From Streptomyces durocortorensis (lineage in GTDB: Bacteria > Actinomycetota > Actinomycetes > Streptomycetales > Streptomycetaceae), in NCBI RefSeq assembly GCF_031760065.1, contig NZ_CP134500.1, positions 6,696,001 to 6,760,000 of the forward strand: a stretch of 64,000 nt of DNA, read 5' to 3'. This document shows, piece by piece, positions 51,600-60,751 of this stretch. The notes below the pieces were generated by a model. It did not search any database. It was given only the letters and a program-made list of their open reading frames with translations, and was not told the origin of the DNA. A program made the position numbers and the translations under genes. Within the stretch, counting starts at the first letter, position 1. Each line of letters opens with the position of its first letter.

Positions 51600-52046
51600 C
51601 TAGGACTCCACCCACCCGTGGCTCATGGCGAGCCGCACCATGCGCTCCCGGATGCTCAGGATCTGCTCACCGGTCAGCGGCGGCTTGCTGATGAGCAGGG
51701 CCTCGGTGACCTCGTCGGTGTAGTCCTTGACCGAGAGCACCTCGCACGTGCCGTCGTCCAGGTCCGTCCTCGCGTCCGGCGCCGAGGCGTGGGAGGCGGC
51801 GGATGCCGGACGCGGGTCGGTGCGGGGCGACGAGGACGCCCGGTCGCTCGCGAGGGAGACGGCGGACGCCTTGAGGCCCCGGTCTCCGGCCTCCAGGTCG
51901 AAGCTGACCAGGACACCGGGGTTGATCAGCGACTTGTCGATGAGGAGGTCGTTGACGTGCAGGAACACATCGGAGCCCCCGCCGTCGGGGGAGACGAAAC
52001 CATATCCGCGCACCTCATCGAACCGGACGACCCTGCCCGTAGCCAT
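51600..52046 (-). CDS. Cold-shock domain protein with C-terminal extension
   Basis: 148 aa. The cold-shock domain spans residues 1-66: ATGRVVRFDEVRGYGFVSPD, then DVFLHVNDLL, with RNP-1 (GYGFV) and RNP-2 (VFLHV) present. An ~80-residue tail follows, acidic and Ser/Ala-rich and then helical (GEQILSIRERMVRLAMSHGW). Streptomycetes carry several such extended CSD proteins; they bind single-stranded RNA or DNA. The 290 bases upstream show no gene. Confidence 0.85.
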   Translation of the reverse strand: MATGRVVRFDEVRGYGFVSPDGGGSDVFLHVNDLLIDKSLINPGVLVSFDLEAGDRGLKASAVSLASDRASSSPRTDPRPASAASHASAPDARTDLDDGTCEVLSVKDYTDEVTEALLISKPPLTGEQILSIRERMVRLAMSHGWVES

Positions 52047-52336
52047 ATGCAGCCCCACACCTCTGACGAAAGCGCAACACCTGTGCACTGTCTGTACAAC
52101 GCGAACCATGGCGGCTGCCGGTCGGTCGCTCCAGGCGAGCCCGGCCGGTCGGCCGCGGACACAGGGTATACGTCGGAGAATCCGCTGCGGACTGCGGACT
52201 GCGGACTGCGGGCTGCGGGCTGGTGGGCTGTCGGTCACCGGCCCACCCCGCCCGCCGTCGGCTCCCTGCCCGAGCAGGAGCCCGGCGGCACCCCGACCTC
52301 ACGGTCCACGGCCCGCAGCCCCGTCCACCGTGCGGT

Positions 52337-53236
52337 TCAGGCCGCTCCGCGGTTGCCCGCCCCGGCGCCGGACGCCGCCTTGATGCCCCGGGTGATATCG
52401 TCCAGGATGGAGAGCTTCGGCGCGTCCTTGTTGATGTCGAACCCGGACCGGACCACGACGAGCATGTCGGTGGAGGCGGGGGAGGGGAACACCAGCGATT
52501 CCACGTAACCGTCGTCGCCCCTCTCCGTCGCCACCTTCCAGCGCACCGCGTAGCCCTTCTCACCCGCCACGGTGACCGCCTCGGACTTCAGCACCTCGTG
52601 CGAGGTGATCTTTCCGTAGGTCGTGCCGCCGTAGGACTCCTTGGCGTTGACGGCGATGTCCTTCTTCGCCGCCTCCTCCGGGGTGCCGGCGGTGAGCTCC
52701 AGGGCGGCCGCCGGAGCAGAGAACACTCCGCCGCGCACACAGGTCTCGTCCGTGTCACCGGGGCAGGGGTGCTCACCCGTCGTCATGCCGGCGCCGACCG
52801 GGGCGGACTTGCCCTGCCACCCCTTCGGCACCGGCATGCTGATCCCGGCGGCCAGGTCCGTGGCGAAGCCCGGCTCCGTCTGCGGGGCCCGCTCGCCGGG
52901 GCCCCGGCCGTCACCGTCGCCCTCGCTGCCGCCGTCCTTCCGGTCGTCCTCCGGGCCGCCGGAGCCGTCGGGAGCGGCGGACGGCGAGGAGGCCGCGGTG
53001 CCGGGCCGTCCGCCGTCGTCCTCGCCCAGCAGATACACACCGCCCCCGATTGCCGCGAGCACCACCGCGCCGACGACCACGCCGACGCCGACACGGATTC
53101 CGCGCCGCCGCGCCCCGGCGGGCGAGGCGCGGACGTGGCCGGTCCACTGGGCCCCGTCCCACCAGCGTTCCTGAGCAGGGCCGTTTCCTGAATGCCCGGG
53201 GTCTGGATGCCAGCCGGGCGGGGTCATCTGGGTCAC
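52337..53236 (-). CDS. DUF2510 membrane protein
   Basis: 299 aa from a GTG at 53234-53236; ATG 53225-53227 is an alternative. The N-terminal DUF2510 motif is PPGWHPDPGHSGNGPAQERW followed by WDGAQWTG. One helix (VGVGVVVGAVVLAAIGGGVY) leads to a long Gly/Asp/Pro linker and an extracytoplasmic domain (ISMPVPKGWQGKSAPVG, then HPCPGDTDETCVRGG with a Cys pair, and LVFPSPASTDMLVVVRSGFD). Function unknown. Confidence 0.83.
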   Translation of the reverse strand: MTQMTPPGWHPDPGHSGNGPAQERWWDGAQWTGHVRASPAGARRRGIRVGVGVVVGAVVLAAIGGGVYLLGEDDGGRPGTAASSPSAAPDGSGGPEDDRKDGGSEGDGDGRGPGERAPQTEPGFATDLAAGISMPVPKGWQGKSAPVGAGMTTGEHPCPGDTDETCVRGGVFSAPAAALELTAGTPEEAAKKDIAVNAKESYGGTTYGKITSHEVLKSEAVTVAGEKGYAVRWKVATERGDDGYVESLVFPSPASTDMLVVVRSGFDINKDAPKLSILDDITRGIKAASGAGAGNRGAA

Positions 53237-53292
53237 GGGGTGCACCTTATGCGGACCGGGTGAGAATCACATGAACTGCCCGCACCCGTTCC

Positions 53293-53505
53293 TCACGGCT
53301 CGATCGGGCCCACCCGGATCGCGTACCGCGTCAGCTCAGGACGGTCGCGCAGGCCGAGCTTCTGGAGCGGGTTGGCCCGGTGGCGCTCCACGGTCCTGAT
53401 GCTGATGACGAGCAGTTCGCCGATCTTCTTCGAGGAGTTCGCCGCGGGCCCCGCGGCGTACCAGTGCATGGCCGTCCGCTCTTCGTGCGGATGCGTAAGC
53501 CCCCC
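53293..53505 (-). pseudogene. C-terminal HTH of a LuxR/NarL response regulator
   Basis: 71 codons in one frame read GGLTHPHEERTAMHWYAAG, then KIGELLVISIRTVERHRANP and LQKLGLRDRPELTRYAIRVG, ending IEP. That is the LuxR DNA-binding domain, but several key positions are altered (LTPRE to LTHPH, the second-helix start to PAANSSKK) and no receiver domain lies upstream. It is a remnant. Confidence 0.78.
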
Positions 53506-53514
53506 AGGGAGCGT

Positions 53515-55431
53515 CTAAGGGCTGTGATCGACCGTCACCGTGGTGCCACGGCCGAAAGCGATCCGCGCCCGCGCCTCGTCCTCCGCCCAGTGCACGGTGA
53601 CCGTGTCACCCGTCACCTCCACCCGGTCCACCACCCCGTCCAGCGGGGCGGCGTCCGGCTCGGCGGTGAGGGACGCGAGGGCCACCAGGACCGCCGTGCC
53701 GGTCACGTCGGCGGCCAGTCGGGGCACGGCCGCCCAGCGCGTGAACGCCGTACCCTGCGGGGCCCGTACGTCCTCCGCCTCCGCCGTGTCCCAGCCGTGC
53801 AGACCGAGCAGCTGCGAGCGCACCGGTCCGCCGGGCCCGGTCGCCCACCCCGTCAGCTCCGCCCGCGCCCCGTCCGGCGCGAACAGCACCCGGTGCACCC
53901 GCAGCTCGTGGCGGCCCCGCGCCACGGTCACGCTCTCCACCCGCAGCCCCGGGACGGTGGGCGGGCCCGCCGGGAACACCGGCCGGTGCCAGGAGCCCGC
54001 CCAGCCCCAGCCGTCGCCGTGCCCGGACCCGAGCGGATGGATGCGCCGACGTGCGCTGCGCGCCCCGCCGACCGCCACCGCCAGATGGTTGTCCGCCGGG
54101 TTGGCCGCCGACGTCGGCCCGGACACCGTGGAGTAGGCGAGCCGTGCGTAGTGCGGGTCCTCGTCGGCCGCCGACTCGCCCTCCTCCGGGCGGACATGGT
54201 CGCTGCCGTGGTTGTGCAGCCGCACCACCCCGTCCGCCCGGGTCGACTGCACCAGGAACCCGGGGGCCGGTACGGACAGCACACGGTCGGGACCCTCGCT
54301 CGGGGCCGCCTCCTCCGCCGACGCCCACAGCGGGTGCCCGGAGGGGGCCAGCAAGGCCACGAACGCCTTGGACGCCCAGTACGGCGAGGCGGGACCCGAA
54401 TACGTCTGGAGCGTCGCCGGGTGCGGGCCGTGCCAGCCGAGGTTCAGCAGACCGTCGTCCCCTGCCGCCCCGCGCTCCAGGAAGTACCGCAGCGACCCGC
54501 TGGCCACCCGCCGGGAAGCCCCCGGGCCCAGCGGCGTGTGCCCGGTCACCGCGCCCAGGCCCACGGCCGCGCTCGCGGCGAAGCGGTAGGCCAGCGAGCG
54601 GCCGAAGTACAGCGGGGCCCCGTCGCCGCCGAACAGCAGCGAGAAGCTCTCCAGGTACTCGCGCAGCCGGGCCCCGTGCCGCGCCGACTCCCCCGCGTCG
54701 CCCGCCAGATGCGCGTCGAGCAGCGGATACAGGTGCAGCGCCCAGCCGTTGTAGTGATCAAAGGCGCGCCCGTCGCCGTCGGCATACCAGCCGTCGCCCC
54801 GGTACCAGCTCTCCAGCAGCTCAAGGGCCCGCTCCCGGGCCCGCACGGTCTCCGCGTCACCCCGGCCCACCGACTCCAGGAACCCGGCGACGGTGTACGG
54901 GAAGAGGTACCAGTTGTTGCCCGCGGGGACGTGCCGCAGCGCGCACCGGAGCCACCGTTCCGCCTGGTCCTGTACGTCCGGTGCCAGCCGGTCCCAGAGC
55001 CAGGGGCGGGTGAGCCTCAGCCCGAGCGCCACCGAGGCGGACTCCACCATGGGCTGCCCCTGCACATGGTGGTCCAGGATCAGCGGCCAGGACTCCGCGT
55101 CGTCCCGCCCCGGCGTGCGCGTACCGGCGTCCAGCCCCTCGGCGTACCGCTCCAGCAGCCCGCTCGGGTCCTCGCCACCCGCTCCGGCGACCCGGAACCC
55201 GGCGGCCAGGAACGTTCGCGCGTACCCCTCAAGACCGTCGGACCGGACCCCGGAGTGCGACGGGGGGCCGGGCAGATCGAGCCGGGCCCCGCCCGGGGTA
55301 GCCCACTTCCAGGCCGCGTCCAGCATCCCGTCGGCGACGGCTTCCCAGTGGGCGCGGGTGTAGCCGGTGTACGGACTCGACGCCCGGTCTTCCGGGGGTA
55401 GCCCGAAGGGACAGGTGCGGGACCGCCTCAC
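53515..55431 (-). CDS. DUF2264 domain protein
   Basis: 638 aa. The GTG at 55429-55431 overlaps the stop of the upstream gene (GTGA). The alpha/alpha-barrel pattern of DUF2264 is seen in HSGVRSDGLEGYARTFLAAG, VPAGNNWYLFPYTVAGFLES, YADGDGRAFDHYNGWALHLY and ASPYWASKAFVALLAP. A C-terminal beta-sandwich follows. The fold is that of glycoside hydrolases and lyases acting on unsaturated or uronic sugars, so a carbohydrate role is likely. No signal peptide is visible. Confidence 0.83.
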   Translation of the reverse strand: MRRSRTCPFGLPPEDRASSPYTGYTRAHWEAVADGMLDAAWKWATPGGARLDLPGPPSHSGVRSDGLEGYARTFLAAGFRVAGAGGEDPSGLLERYAEGLDAGTRTPGRDDAESWPLILDHHVQGQPMVESASVALGLRLTRPWLWDRLAPDVQDQAERWLRCALRHVPAGNNWYLFPYTVAGFLESVGRGDAETVRARERALELLESWYRGDGWYADGDGRAFDHYNGWALHLYPLLDAHLAGDAGESARHGARLREYLESFSLLFGGDGAPLYFGRSLAYRFAASAAVGLGAVTGHTPLGPGASRRVASGSLRYFLERGAAGDDGLLNLGWHGPHPATLQTYSGPASPYWASKAFVALLAPSGHPLWASAEEAAPSEGPDRVLSVPAPGFLVQSTRADGVVRLHNHGSDHVRPEEGESAADEDPHYARLAYSTVSGPTSAANPADNHLAVAVGGARSARRRIHPLGSGHGDGWGWAGSWHRPVFPAGPPTVPGLRVESVTVARGRHELRVHRVLFAPDGARAELTGWATGPGGPVRSQLLGLHGWDTAEAEDVRAPQGTAFTRWAAVPRLAADVTGTAVLVALASLTAEPDAAPLDGVVDRVEVTGDTVTVHWAEDEARARIAFGRGTTVTVDHSP

Positions 55432-55862
55432 GGAAGCAGTATCCAGTCCGCCCCGACGGCGGCGACCAGCCCCGTCCCCAGAAGCCAACTGCCCAGCCTG
55501 GTCCGGCCGTTCCTGCTGAGCTCGATGACCACACCGCACAGGATGAGCGCGAGCCCGTACACACCGACGACCAGCACCGAGGAGCGGCTGGCGATCCGCA
55601 GGCCGAGCACCACGGCCATCGCCGCCATACCCGCCGAGGAGAGGGTGATCCGCAGCCGTCTCGCCTGACGCGGTGTGAGCCGCTTCTCCTCAGTGCCCCG
55701 TTCACTCGCTGCCGTCCCGGCTCCCGCGGTCGAGGCGCGCGCGGCCACGGCTTCGGGTTCCGCTATCGGTGCGTCGGCGGTGGCCCGGTCGCCGGCGGAC
55801 GGCTCGTCCTTCGGCTCGTCCTCGCGCTGGTCCCGGCGCTGGTCCTGGTCAGAAGTGCTCAT
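55428..55862 (-). CDS. Small membrane protein with disordered N-terminus
   Basis: 144 aa from the ATG at 55860-55862. Residues 1-65 are charged and Ala/Glu-rich (DQDQRRDQREDEPKDEPSAG). Three hydrophobic segments follow (ITLSSAGMAAMAVVLGLRIA, VLVVGVYGLALILCGVVIEL, LLGTGLVAAVGADWILL). It is coupled to the DUF2264 gene. Function unknown. Confidence 0.68.
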   Translation of the reverse strand: MSTSDQDQRRDQREDEPKDEPSAGDRATADAPIAEPEAVAARASTAGAGTAASERGTEEKRLTPRQARRLRITLSSAGMAAMAVVLGLRIASRSSVLVVGVYGLALILCGVVIELSRNGRTRLGSWLLGTGLVAAVGADWILLP

Positions 55863-55946
55863 GGAGCCGGATCGTAGTAGCTGCCCGGCACCCCGGCCCC
55901 CGGACCCGTTCCTTCCGGCCGTGCGCGGGCCCCGCACACCCCCCCG

Positions 55947-56426
55947 CTACCCCAGTAGCCGTGGCGCCTCCGCCGCCGCGTCGACCGTCCGGCCCGTATC
56001 CACCCGGTCCGCCAACTCCCGGGCCCAGGCCGTCAGTCCGGTGACCGCGATCCCGTGCGGCCCGGCCTCGGCGTACGGGGCGATCGCCCCTGCGCCCCGG
56101 CGCAACAGCCGTGCCCCGCCCGCGGTGTTGCCTCGCGCGGAGTGGGTCAGCCCCACCGCGAGCTGGGCCAGCCCCCGCCAGAGCTCGCGTTCCTTCTCCG
56201 GCCCCGACTTCCAGGCGTCCTCGAACACCTCGTGCGCATGGAACGGCATCCCCGCGTCCAGCAGCCGCTGCGCCTCCCGGAGCGTTTCCGGAGGCGTCCG
56301 GACGACCCCCTCCGGCTGCCGTTCGACGCCGGGCGTCCCGTACGGCAGCGGGCGCCCCAGCCCGTCGCGGGGGCGCGCATTGCGCGCCCGGCCCTCGGCA
56401 TCACGGTCTCTGCGCGTCTCGTTCAC
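55947..56426 (-). CDS. DUF309 domain protein
   Basis: 159 aa from the GTG at 56424-56426. The start RRDRDAEGRARNARPRDGLG leads to the DUF309 helical core FHAHEVFEDAWKSGPEKERE, then LWRGLAQLAVGLTHSARGN. The H-x-x-H-E pattern may bind a metal. It is a common single gene in Streptomyces; its role is unknown. It is divergent from the ATPase gene, with 110 bases between. Confidence 0.85.
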   Translation of the reverse strand: MNETRRDRDAEGRARNARPRDGLGRPLPYGTPGVERQPEGVVRTPPETLREAQRLLDAGMPFHAHEVFEDAWKSGPEKERELWRGLAQLAVGLTHSARGNTAGGARLLRRGAGAIAPYAEAGPHGIAVTGLTAWARELADRVDTGRTVDAAAEAPRLLG

Positions 56427-56536
56427 TACTCGATTGTGCCCCGCACCTGCAAGGAATCGTGCGAACCCTGTCGGTGAGCACCCGCGCACGACTAGGCTCG
56501 ACCGTCGAGAAGACTGCCTCTGTGGGAAGGGTGGGC

Positions 56537-59191
56537 ATGAAGCCGTCCCGGCCGTTGTACGAACGTGAACCGGAACTCGCCGCCGCTGCCGAGGCGGTGG
56601 ACGCCCTGTGCGGTGCGCAGGCCGTCGGCGGTCTGCTGGTCTTCAGCGGAGAGGCCGGGATCGGCAAGACCGCGCTGCTCGCGGAGATCCAGGCGATGGC
56701 CGCCGACCGCTGCACCGTCTGGTCCGCCCGTGGCGGCGAGACCGTCACCTCCGTGCCGTTCCATGTCGTGCGGCAGCTGTTGCAGCCCGCGTTCGACCGG
56801 TTCCCGCCCGACGAGACCCGGGCCCTGTTCGGCGACTGGTACGAGACCACCGCGCCCGCCCTCGGACTCGCCGAGCCGAGCGGCCGGCAGCTCGACCCGC
56901 AGGGTGTGCGCGACGGCCTGGACTTCGTCGTCGGCCGGCTCGCCTCCCGGCTGAGCCACCGGCCGCTGCTCCTCATCGTGGACGACGCCCACTGGGCGGA
57001 CGGCGAATCCCTCGCCTGGCTGGGCTCGTTCACCGCCCGCCTCGGTGAACTCCCGGTCCTTGTCGTCCAGGCGCACCGCCCGCAGGAACTGGCCGAACGC
57101 GACGCCAATTACATCGCCGACCGCGAGGCCGAGCGTGACTCCGGCGGCCACGGCAAGGTGAACCGGGTCGCCCTGCGGGCCCTGACCCCCGACGCCACCG
57201 CCGTACTGGTCCGCGCAGGGCTCGGCGAGCACGCCGACGACCCGTTCTGCCGCGAGGTGTGGGCGGTGACCGGCGGGAACCCGTACGAGGCGGTCGAGCT
57301 GGTCGCCAAGGTCCAGGACCGCGAGCTGCCACCGGTGGAGGAATCGGCCGGGGAGCTGCGGGAGCTGGGCGCCTCCGCCCGGGGCAGCGGGCTCGTGGCC
57401 CGTCTGGAGCGGCTGGGCACCAACGCCAACCGCTTCGCCTGGGCGGCCGCCGTCCTCGGCACCGACATCTCCCAGGAGTTGGCGGCCACCCTCGCCGGGA
57501 TGAGTTCGGCGGAGGCCGCCGACTGCACGGCCCGGCTGCGCGACGCCCGTATCGTCAGCGGCTTCGACCCCCTGGAGTTCGTGCATCCGCTGATCGCCAC
57601 CGCGGTCTACCGCTCCATCCCGCCCGCCACCCGCACCGCCATGCACGGGCGTGCCGCCTGGGCGATCACCCGGGCCGGTCTCGGGGCCGCCGCGGCCTCC
57701 CGGCATCTGCTGGAGGTCCACCCGGACGACGACCAGGAGTTGGTCGCTCAGCTGCGGGAAGCCGCCAGGCAGCACCTCGCGGTCGGCGCCCCCGAAGCGG
57801 CCAGGCGCTGTCTGGAACGGGCCCTGGAGGAGCCGCCCCGCCCCAAGGACCGGGCGGTCCTCCTCTACGAGCTGGGCTGTGCGACCCTGCTCAGTTCACC
57901 GCCCACCACGGTCCAGTACCTGCGTGCCGCCCTCGACATGCCGGGACTCGACGACGGCCTGCGCGTCGACGCCACCTTCCGGCTCGCCGCCGCGCTCGCC
58001 CACAACAACCAGCTCAAGGACGCGGCGCTCTCGCTGGCCGCCGAGGCGGGCCGTACCGCACCCGGCCCCGGGCTGATGCGCCTCCAGGCCGCGCACTTCA
58101 TGTGGGAGGGCATGCAGGCCTCCGAGGACGACGGACCGGCCCGCTCCCGGCGGCTCGCCCGCAACGCCGACCACCTCAAGGGCCGCGACAACTCCGAGCG
58201 GGCCCTGCTCACCCTGCGGGCCTTCGACGCGATGCTGCGCGGCGAGAACGCCCAACTCATCGTCGACCTCTGCGAACGCGCCCTGATCGACGGCAGCCCC
58301 GCCCGCGGTCTCGGCTGGACCGACTCCGAGTGGGGCTTCGAGCTCCCCACCATGGTCGGCATCACCTACGCCTTCACCGACCAGCTCGACCGCGCCGAGA
58401 GCCTCTTCGGCGAAGCCGTCCGGGCCTTCGAGATCTCCGGCTGGAGCGGGGCCCACCTGGCGTTCGCCCACACCCTGCTCGGCATGGTCCACCGCCGTCG
58501 CGGCCGCCTCGCCGAGGCCGAGGGCTTTCTGCGCGAAGGGCTCCGTCTCGCCGACCGTGTCGGCTCCGGGCTGCCCGTGCACTGGGACGCGGCGTGCCTG
58601 CTCATCGACACCCTGCTGGCCCGCGGCCGGATCGAGGAGGCCCGCCGGGTCGCCGACCGGTACGCCTTCGGCCCGCCCTACCCCAGTGCCATGGTGCTGC
58701 CCGACGCCCCGTGCGTACGAGGCCGTCTGCTCCTGGCGGAGGGCCGCAAGGCGGAGGCCGTCGCCGAGCTCGAATCGGCAGGCGCAGCCCTGGAGCCGCG
58801 CGAACGGTTCAACGGCATCTGGGCTCCCTGGGCGGGCGATCTGGCCCGCGCCCTGGCAGACGAGGACCCGGCCCGCGCGTCCCATCTGGCCGCCCGCGCC
58901 CGGGTGCACGCGGAACGGTTCGGTACCCCCACCGCCCTGGGCGAGGCCCTGCGCTGCGTCTCGCTCTTCGCACCGCCGGAGCAGTCCGTCCAGTTGCTCG
59001 CCGATGCGGTGGGCCACCTGGAGAAGTCGCCCTCCGCCTACGAGCACGCCCTCGCCCGGGTCGAATACGGCATCGCGATCGGCTCCCACCGGGAACTGGC
59101 CCGCGCCCAGAAGCAGGCGATGACCTGCGGGGCCGAGGGGCTGGCCGCCCGCGCCCAGCGGGCACGGGCGTCGATCCGGTCCTCGGAGTGA
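56537..59191 (+). CDS. STAND-type AAA ATPase with TPR-like repeats, no LuxR HTH
   Basis: 884 aa from ATG 56537 (GGAAGG upstream). Walker A is FSGEAGIGKTALLAEI and Walker B LLLIVDDAHWADGESLAWL, followed by a sensor region and a winged helix. The C-terminal ~480 residues are helical TPR-like repeats (FGEAVRAFEISGWSGAHLAF, AEGFLREGLRLADRVG). Close relatives are MalT/LAL-type regulators, which end with a LuxR HTH; here the protein stops at RAQRARASIRSSE with no HTH. It may have lost it or belong to the HTH-less subgroup. Its stop is 49 bases before tRNA-Pro. Confidence 0.83.
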   Translation: MKPSRPLYEREPELAAAAEAVDALCGAQAVGGLLVFSGEAGIGKTALLAEIQAMAADRCTVWSARGGETVTSVPFHVVRQLLQPAFDRFPPDETRALFGDWYETTAPALGLAEPSGRQLDPQGVRDGLDFVVGRLASRLSHRPLLLIVDDAHWADGESLAWLGSFTARLGELPVLVVQAHRPQELAERDANYIADREAERDSGGHGKVNRVALRALTPDATAVLVRAGLGEHADDPFCREVWAVTGGNPYEAVELVAKVQDRELPPVEESAGELRELGASARGSGLVARLERLGTNANRFAWAAAVLGTDISQELAATLAGMSSAEAADCTARLRDARIVSGFDPLEFVHPLIATAVYRSIPPATRTAMHGRAAWAITRAGLGAAAASRHLLEVHPDDDQELVAQLREAARQHLAVGAPEAARRCLERALEEPPRPKDRAVLLYELGCATLLSSPPTTVQYLRAALDMPGLDDGLRVDATFRLAAALAHNNQLKDAALSLAAEAGRTAPGPGLMRLQAAHFMWEGMQASEDDGPARSRRLARNADHLKGRDNSERALLTLRAFDAMLRGENAQLIVDLCERALIDGSPARGLGWTDSEWGFELPTMVGITYAFTDQLDRAESLFGEAVRAFEISGWSGAHLAFAHTLLGMVHRRRGRLAEAEGFLREGLRLADRVGSGLPVHWDAACLLIDTLLARGRIEEARRVADRYAFGPPYPSAMVLPDAPCVRGRLLLAEGRKAEAVAELESAGAALEPRERFNGIWAPWAGDLARALADEDPARASHLAARARVHAERFGTPTALGEALRCVSLFAPPEQSVQLLADAVGHLEKSPSAYEHALARVEYGIAIGSHRELARAQKQAMTCGAEGLAARAQRARASIRSSE

Positions 59192-59240
59192 GGTAATGTT
59201 TGTCCTGCGCGGCCGCCCGGGGAACCGGGAGGGAACGCGG

Positions 59241-59314
<74 letters not shown>

Positions 59315-59333
59315 CTGGAGACAGTCGCAGGTC

Positions 59334-59367
59334 AGGGCCGGTTTCGGAGCAATCCGAAACCGGCCCT
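59334..59367. terminator. Terminator after the second tRNA-Pro
   Basis: Same 14-bp stem and AGCAAT loop as at 34999-35032. Confidence 0.85.
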
Positions 59368-59377
59368 TGATCATTTC

Positions 59378-59397
59378 TGGGACCAGTTGGGAACCAG
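59378..59397. repeat. Diverged GGGACCAG repeat pair
   Basis: CTGGGACCAGTTGGGAACCA is a slightly decayed version of the repeat pair near attL of the intact element, at the same distance from the tRNA. Confidence 0.45.
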
Positions 59398-59401
59398 CGG
59401 C

Positions 59402-59508
59402 CTTGACCGGGGCGGCGGGTCACGGCGATGAGGGGTCGGCAGCGAGCGAGGCGCGCGCAGCACGCCGAAGCGGGCAGAGAGCACCGCTCCGGCGGCCGTG
59501 ATCCTGCG
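59402..59508 (-). pseudogene. 3' remnant of a second tRNA-Pro integrase
   Basis: On the minus strand the frame reads ITAAGAVLSARFGVLRAPRS followed by LP, aligning with ITAAGTALSAHFSALRAPRS at the end of the intact integrase. After LP the frame no longer matches, and nothing of the catalytic domain remains upstream. A related element once sat in this tRNA and was lost. Confidence 0.75.
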
Positions 59509-59610
59509 TGGTGAGACCGGGGGGAAACGGCGGCCTCTCCGGTGGCCGAGCGGTGCGCAGATCGGCCACCGGGTGCCCTGGGCCGGGGGAGGCGTCGGCC
59601 GGGCCTGCGA

Positions 59611-60510
59611 CTATTTCGCCAGCTTCCCGTTCGGTCGAACAGCGAACCAGGTGCCGTTCACGCCCTGGCCGGTGGTGTCGCCGGGCTTCTCGTCGCCGGT
59701 GAACCAGTAGAGCGGCCAGCAGTCGATGGTGAGCTGCTTCGTGCCGTCGGGGCGGACGTACGGGATGACCAGCTTCGGGGCGATGCCCTCGACGTCCTTC
59801 TTGTCGACGAGCTCGGCCGGCTTCCACTTCTCCAGACAGGCGCCCACGCAGTTGGACTTCATCGGCCAGGCGGTGTCCTTGGTGAAGCGGTAGAGCGTAC
59901 GCCCCTTGTCGTCGCGGACGATCTCGCCGAGCTCCGCGTCGTCGACGGTGGACAGTGCGGGCAGGTCCTTGGGCTCACTCGGTTCCGCCTCCGGCGCCGG
60001 TGCCGGTGTCTGCGCCTTCGTGCCGTCGGGCGCGGCCGAGAACCAGGTGCCACCGACGCCCTGGCCGCGGGTCTGCCGGGGCGCAGTGTCCTGCGCGTAG
60101 CGGTACAGGGGCCATCCTGCGAGCGTCAGCTGCTTCGTGCCGTCGGCGCGCTTCACCGAGCCGAGCAGTCCGGGGTCGATGCCGAGGCCCGCCTTCGCGC
60201 CGTCGGCGAGTACGGGCGGCCAGGCCGCCGCACACTCGCCCGCGCAGTTGGACGTGGGAGGCTTCGACGTGTCCTTGTCGAAGCGGTACAGGGTGAAGCC
60301 CGCGCCGTCCGTCACGACCGGGCCCAGCTGTTCGCTTTTCCAGACGCTGAGGCGGCCCGCCCGGGAGGGCTGCGCACCGTTGTTCGTCGAGGCGGCGCGT
60401 TCGGCGGAGCCGGTGGTGGTCGCTGCCGTGTCCGGGGAGCTTCCGCAGCCCGCCGTCAGGAGGACCGCGGTAACCGTGAACGCGACCGGGACTGAGGTGA
60501 ATGCACGCAT
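59611..60510 (-). CDS. SCO0930-type lipoprotein with secreted Yx(FWY)xxD repeats
   Basis: 299 aa with GAGGG before the ATG at 60508-60510. The lipobox is LLTAGCGSS (Cys22). Four repeats follow in two pairs: TLYRFDKDTSKPPTSNCAGE, PLYRYAQDTAPRQTRGQGVG, TLYRFTKDTAWPMKSNCVG and PLYWFTGDEKPGDTTGQGVN. These are the PF03640-type secreted repeats with paired Cys (SNC-x3-C). They are found in actinobacteria and often linked to redox or extracytoplasmic sigma-factor loci. Function unproven. Confidence 0.87.
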   Translation of the reverse strand: MRAFTSVPVAFTVTAVLLTAGCGSSPDTAATTTGSAERAASTNNGAQPSRAGRLSVWKSEQLGPVVTDGAGFTLYRFDKDTSKPPTSNCAGECAAAWPPVLADGAKAGLGIDPGLLGSVKRADGTKQLTLAGWPLYRYAQDTAPRQTRGQGVGGTWFSAAPDGTKAQTPAPAPEAEPSEPKDLPALSTVDDAELGEIVRDDKGRTLYRFTKDTAWPMKSNCVGACLEKWKPAELVDKKDVEGIAPKLVIPYVRPDGTKQLTIDCWPLYWFTGDEKPGDTTGQGVNGTWFAVRPNGKLAK

Positions 60511-60751
60511 GGATATCCCTCTTTCGGGCTTCTCGCAGAAGCGGAATTTCGCAGAAAGCATTGAATTGCTGATGTGATGGGCCGCCCCGGCAGCAGGGGA
60601 GGAGTAGGCCGACTGCCGGGGCGGGGTTCATGGGAGCGGAAAGGCGCCCTGTCGGTCACTCTCACTGCCACTGTGGAAACGGCAGCTGGGGCGGGGAGGT
60701 TCAATCCAGCGGAAGGATTCCCGGGGAATTCTTCGGGCGGGTCGCGAGCGG

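Noticed and set aside
49785..59240. The segment between attR and the second tRNA-Pro as a second integrated element
   Set aside because: It lacks its own integrase, and an element in the second tRNA would extend to the right of it, not the left; the genes look like resident chromosome.
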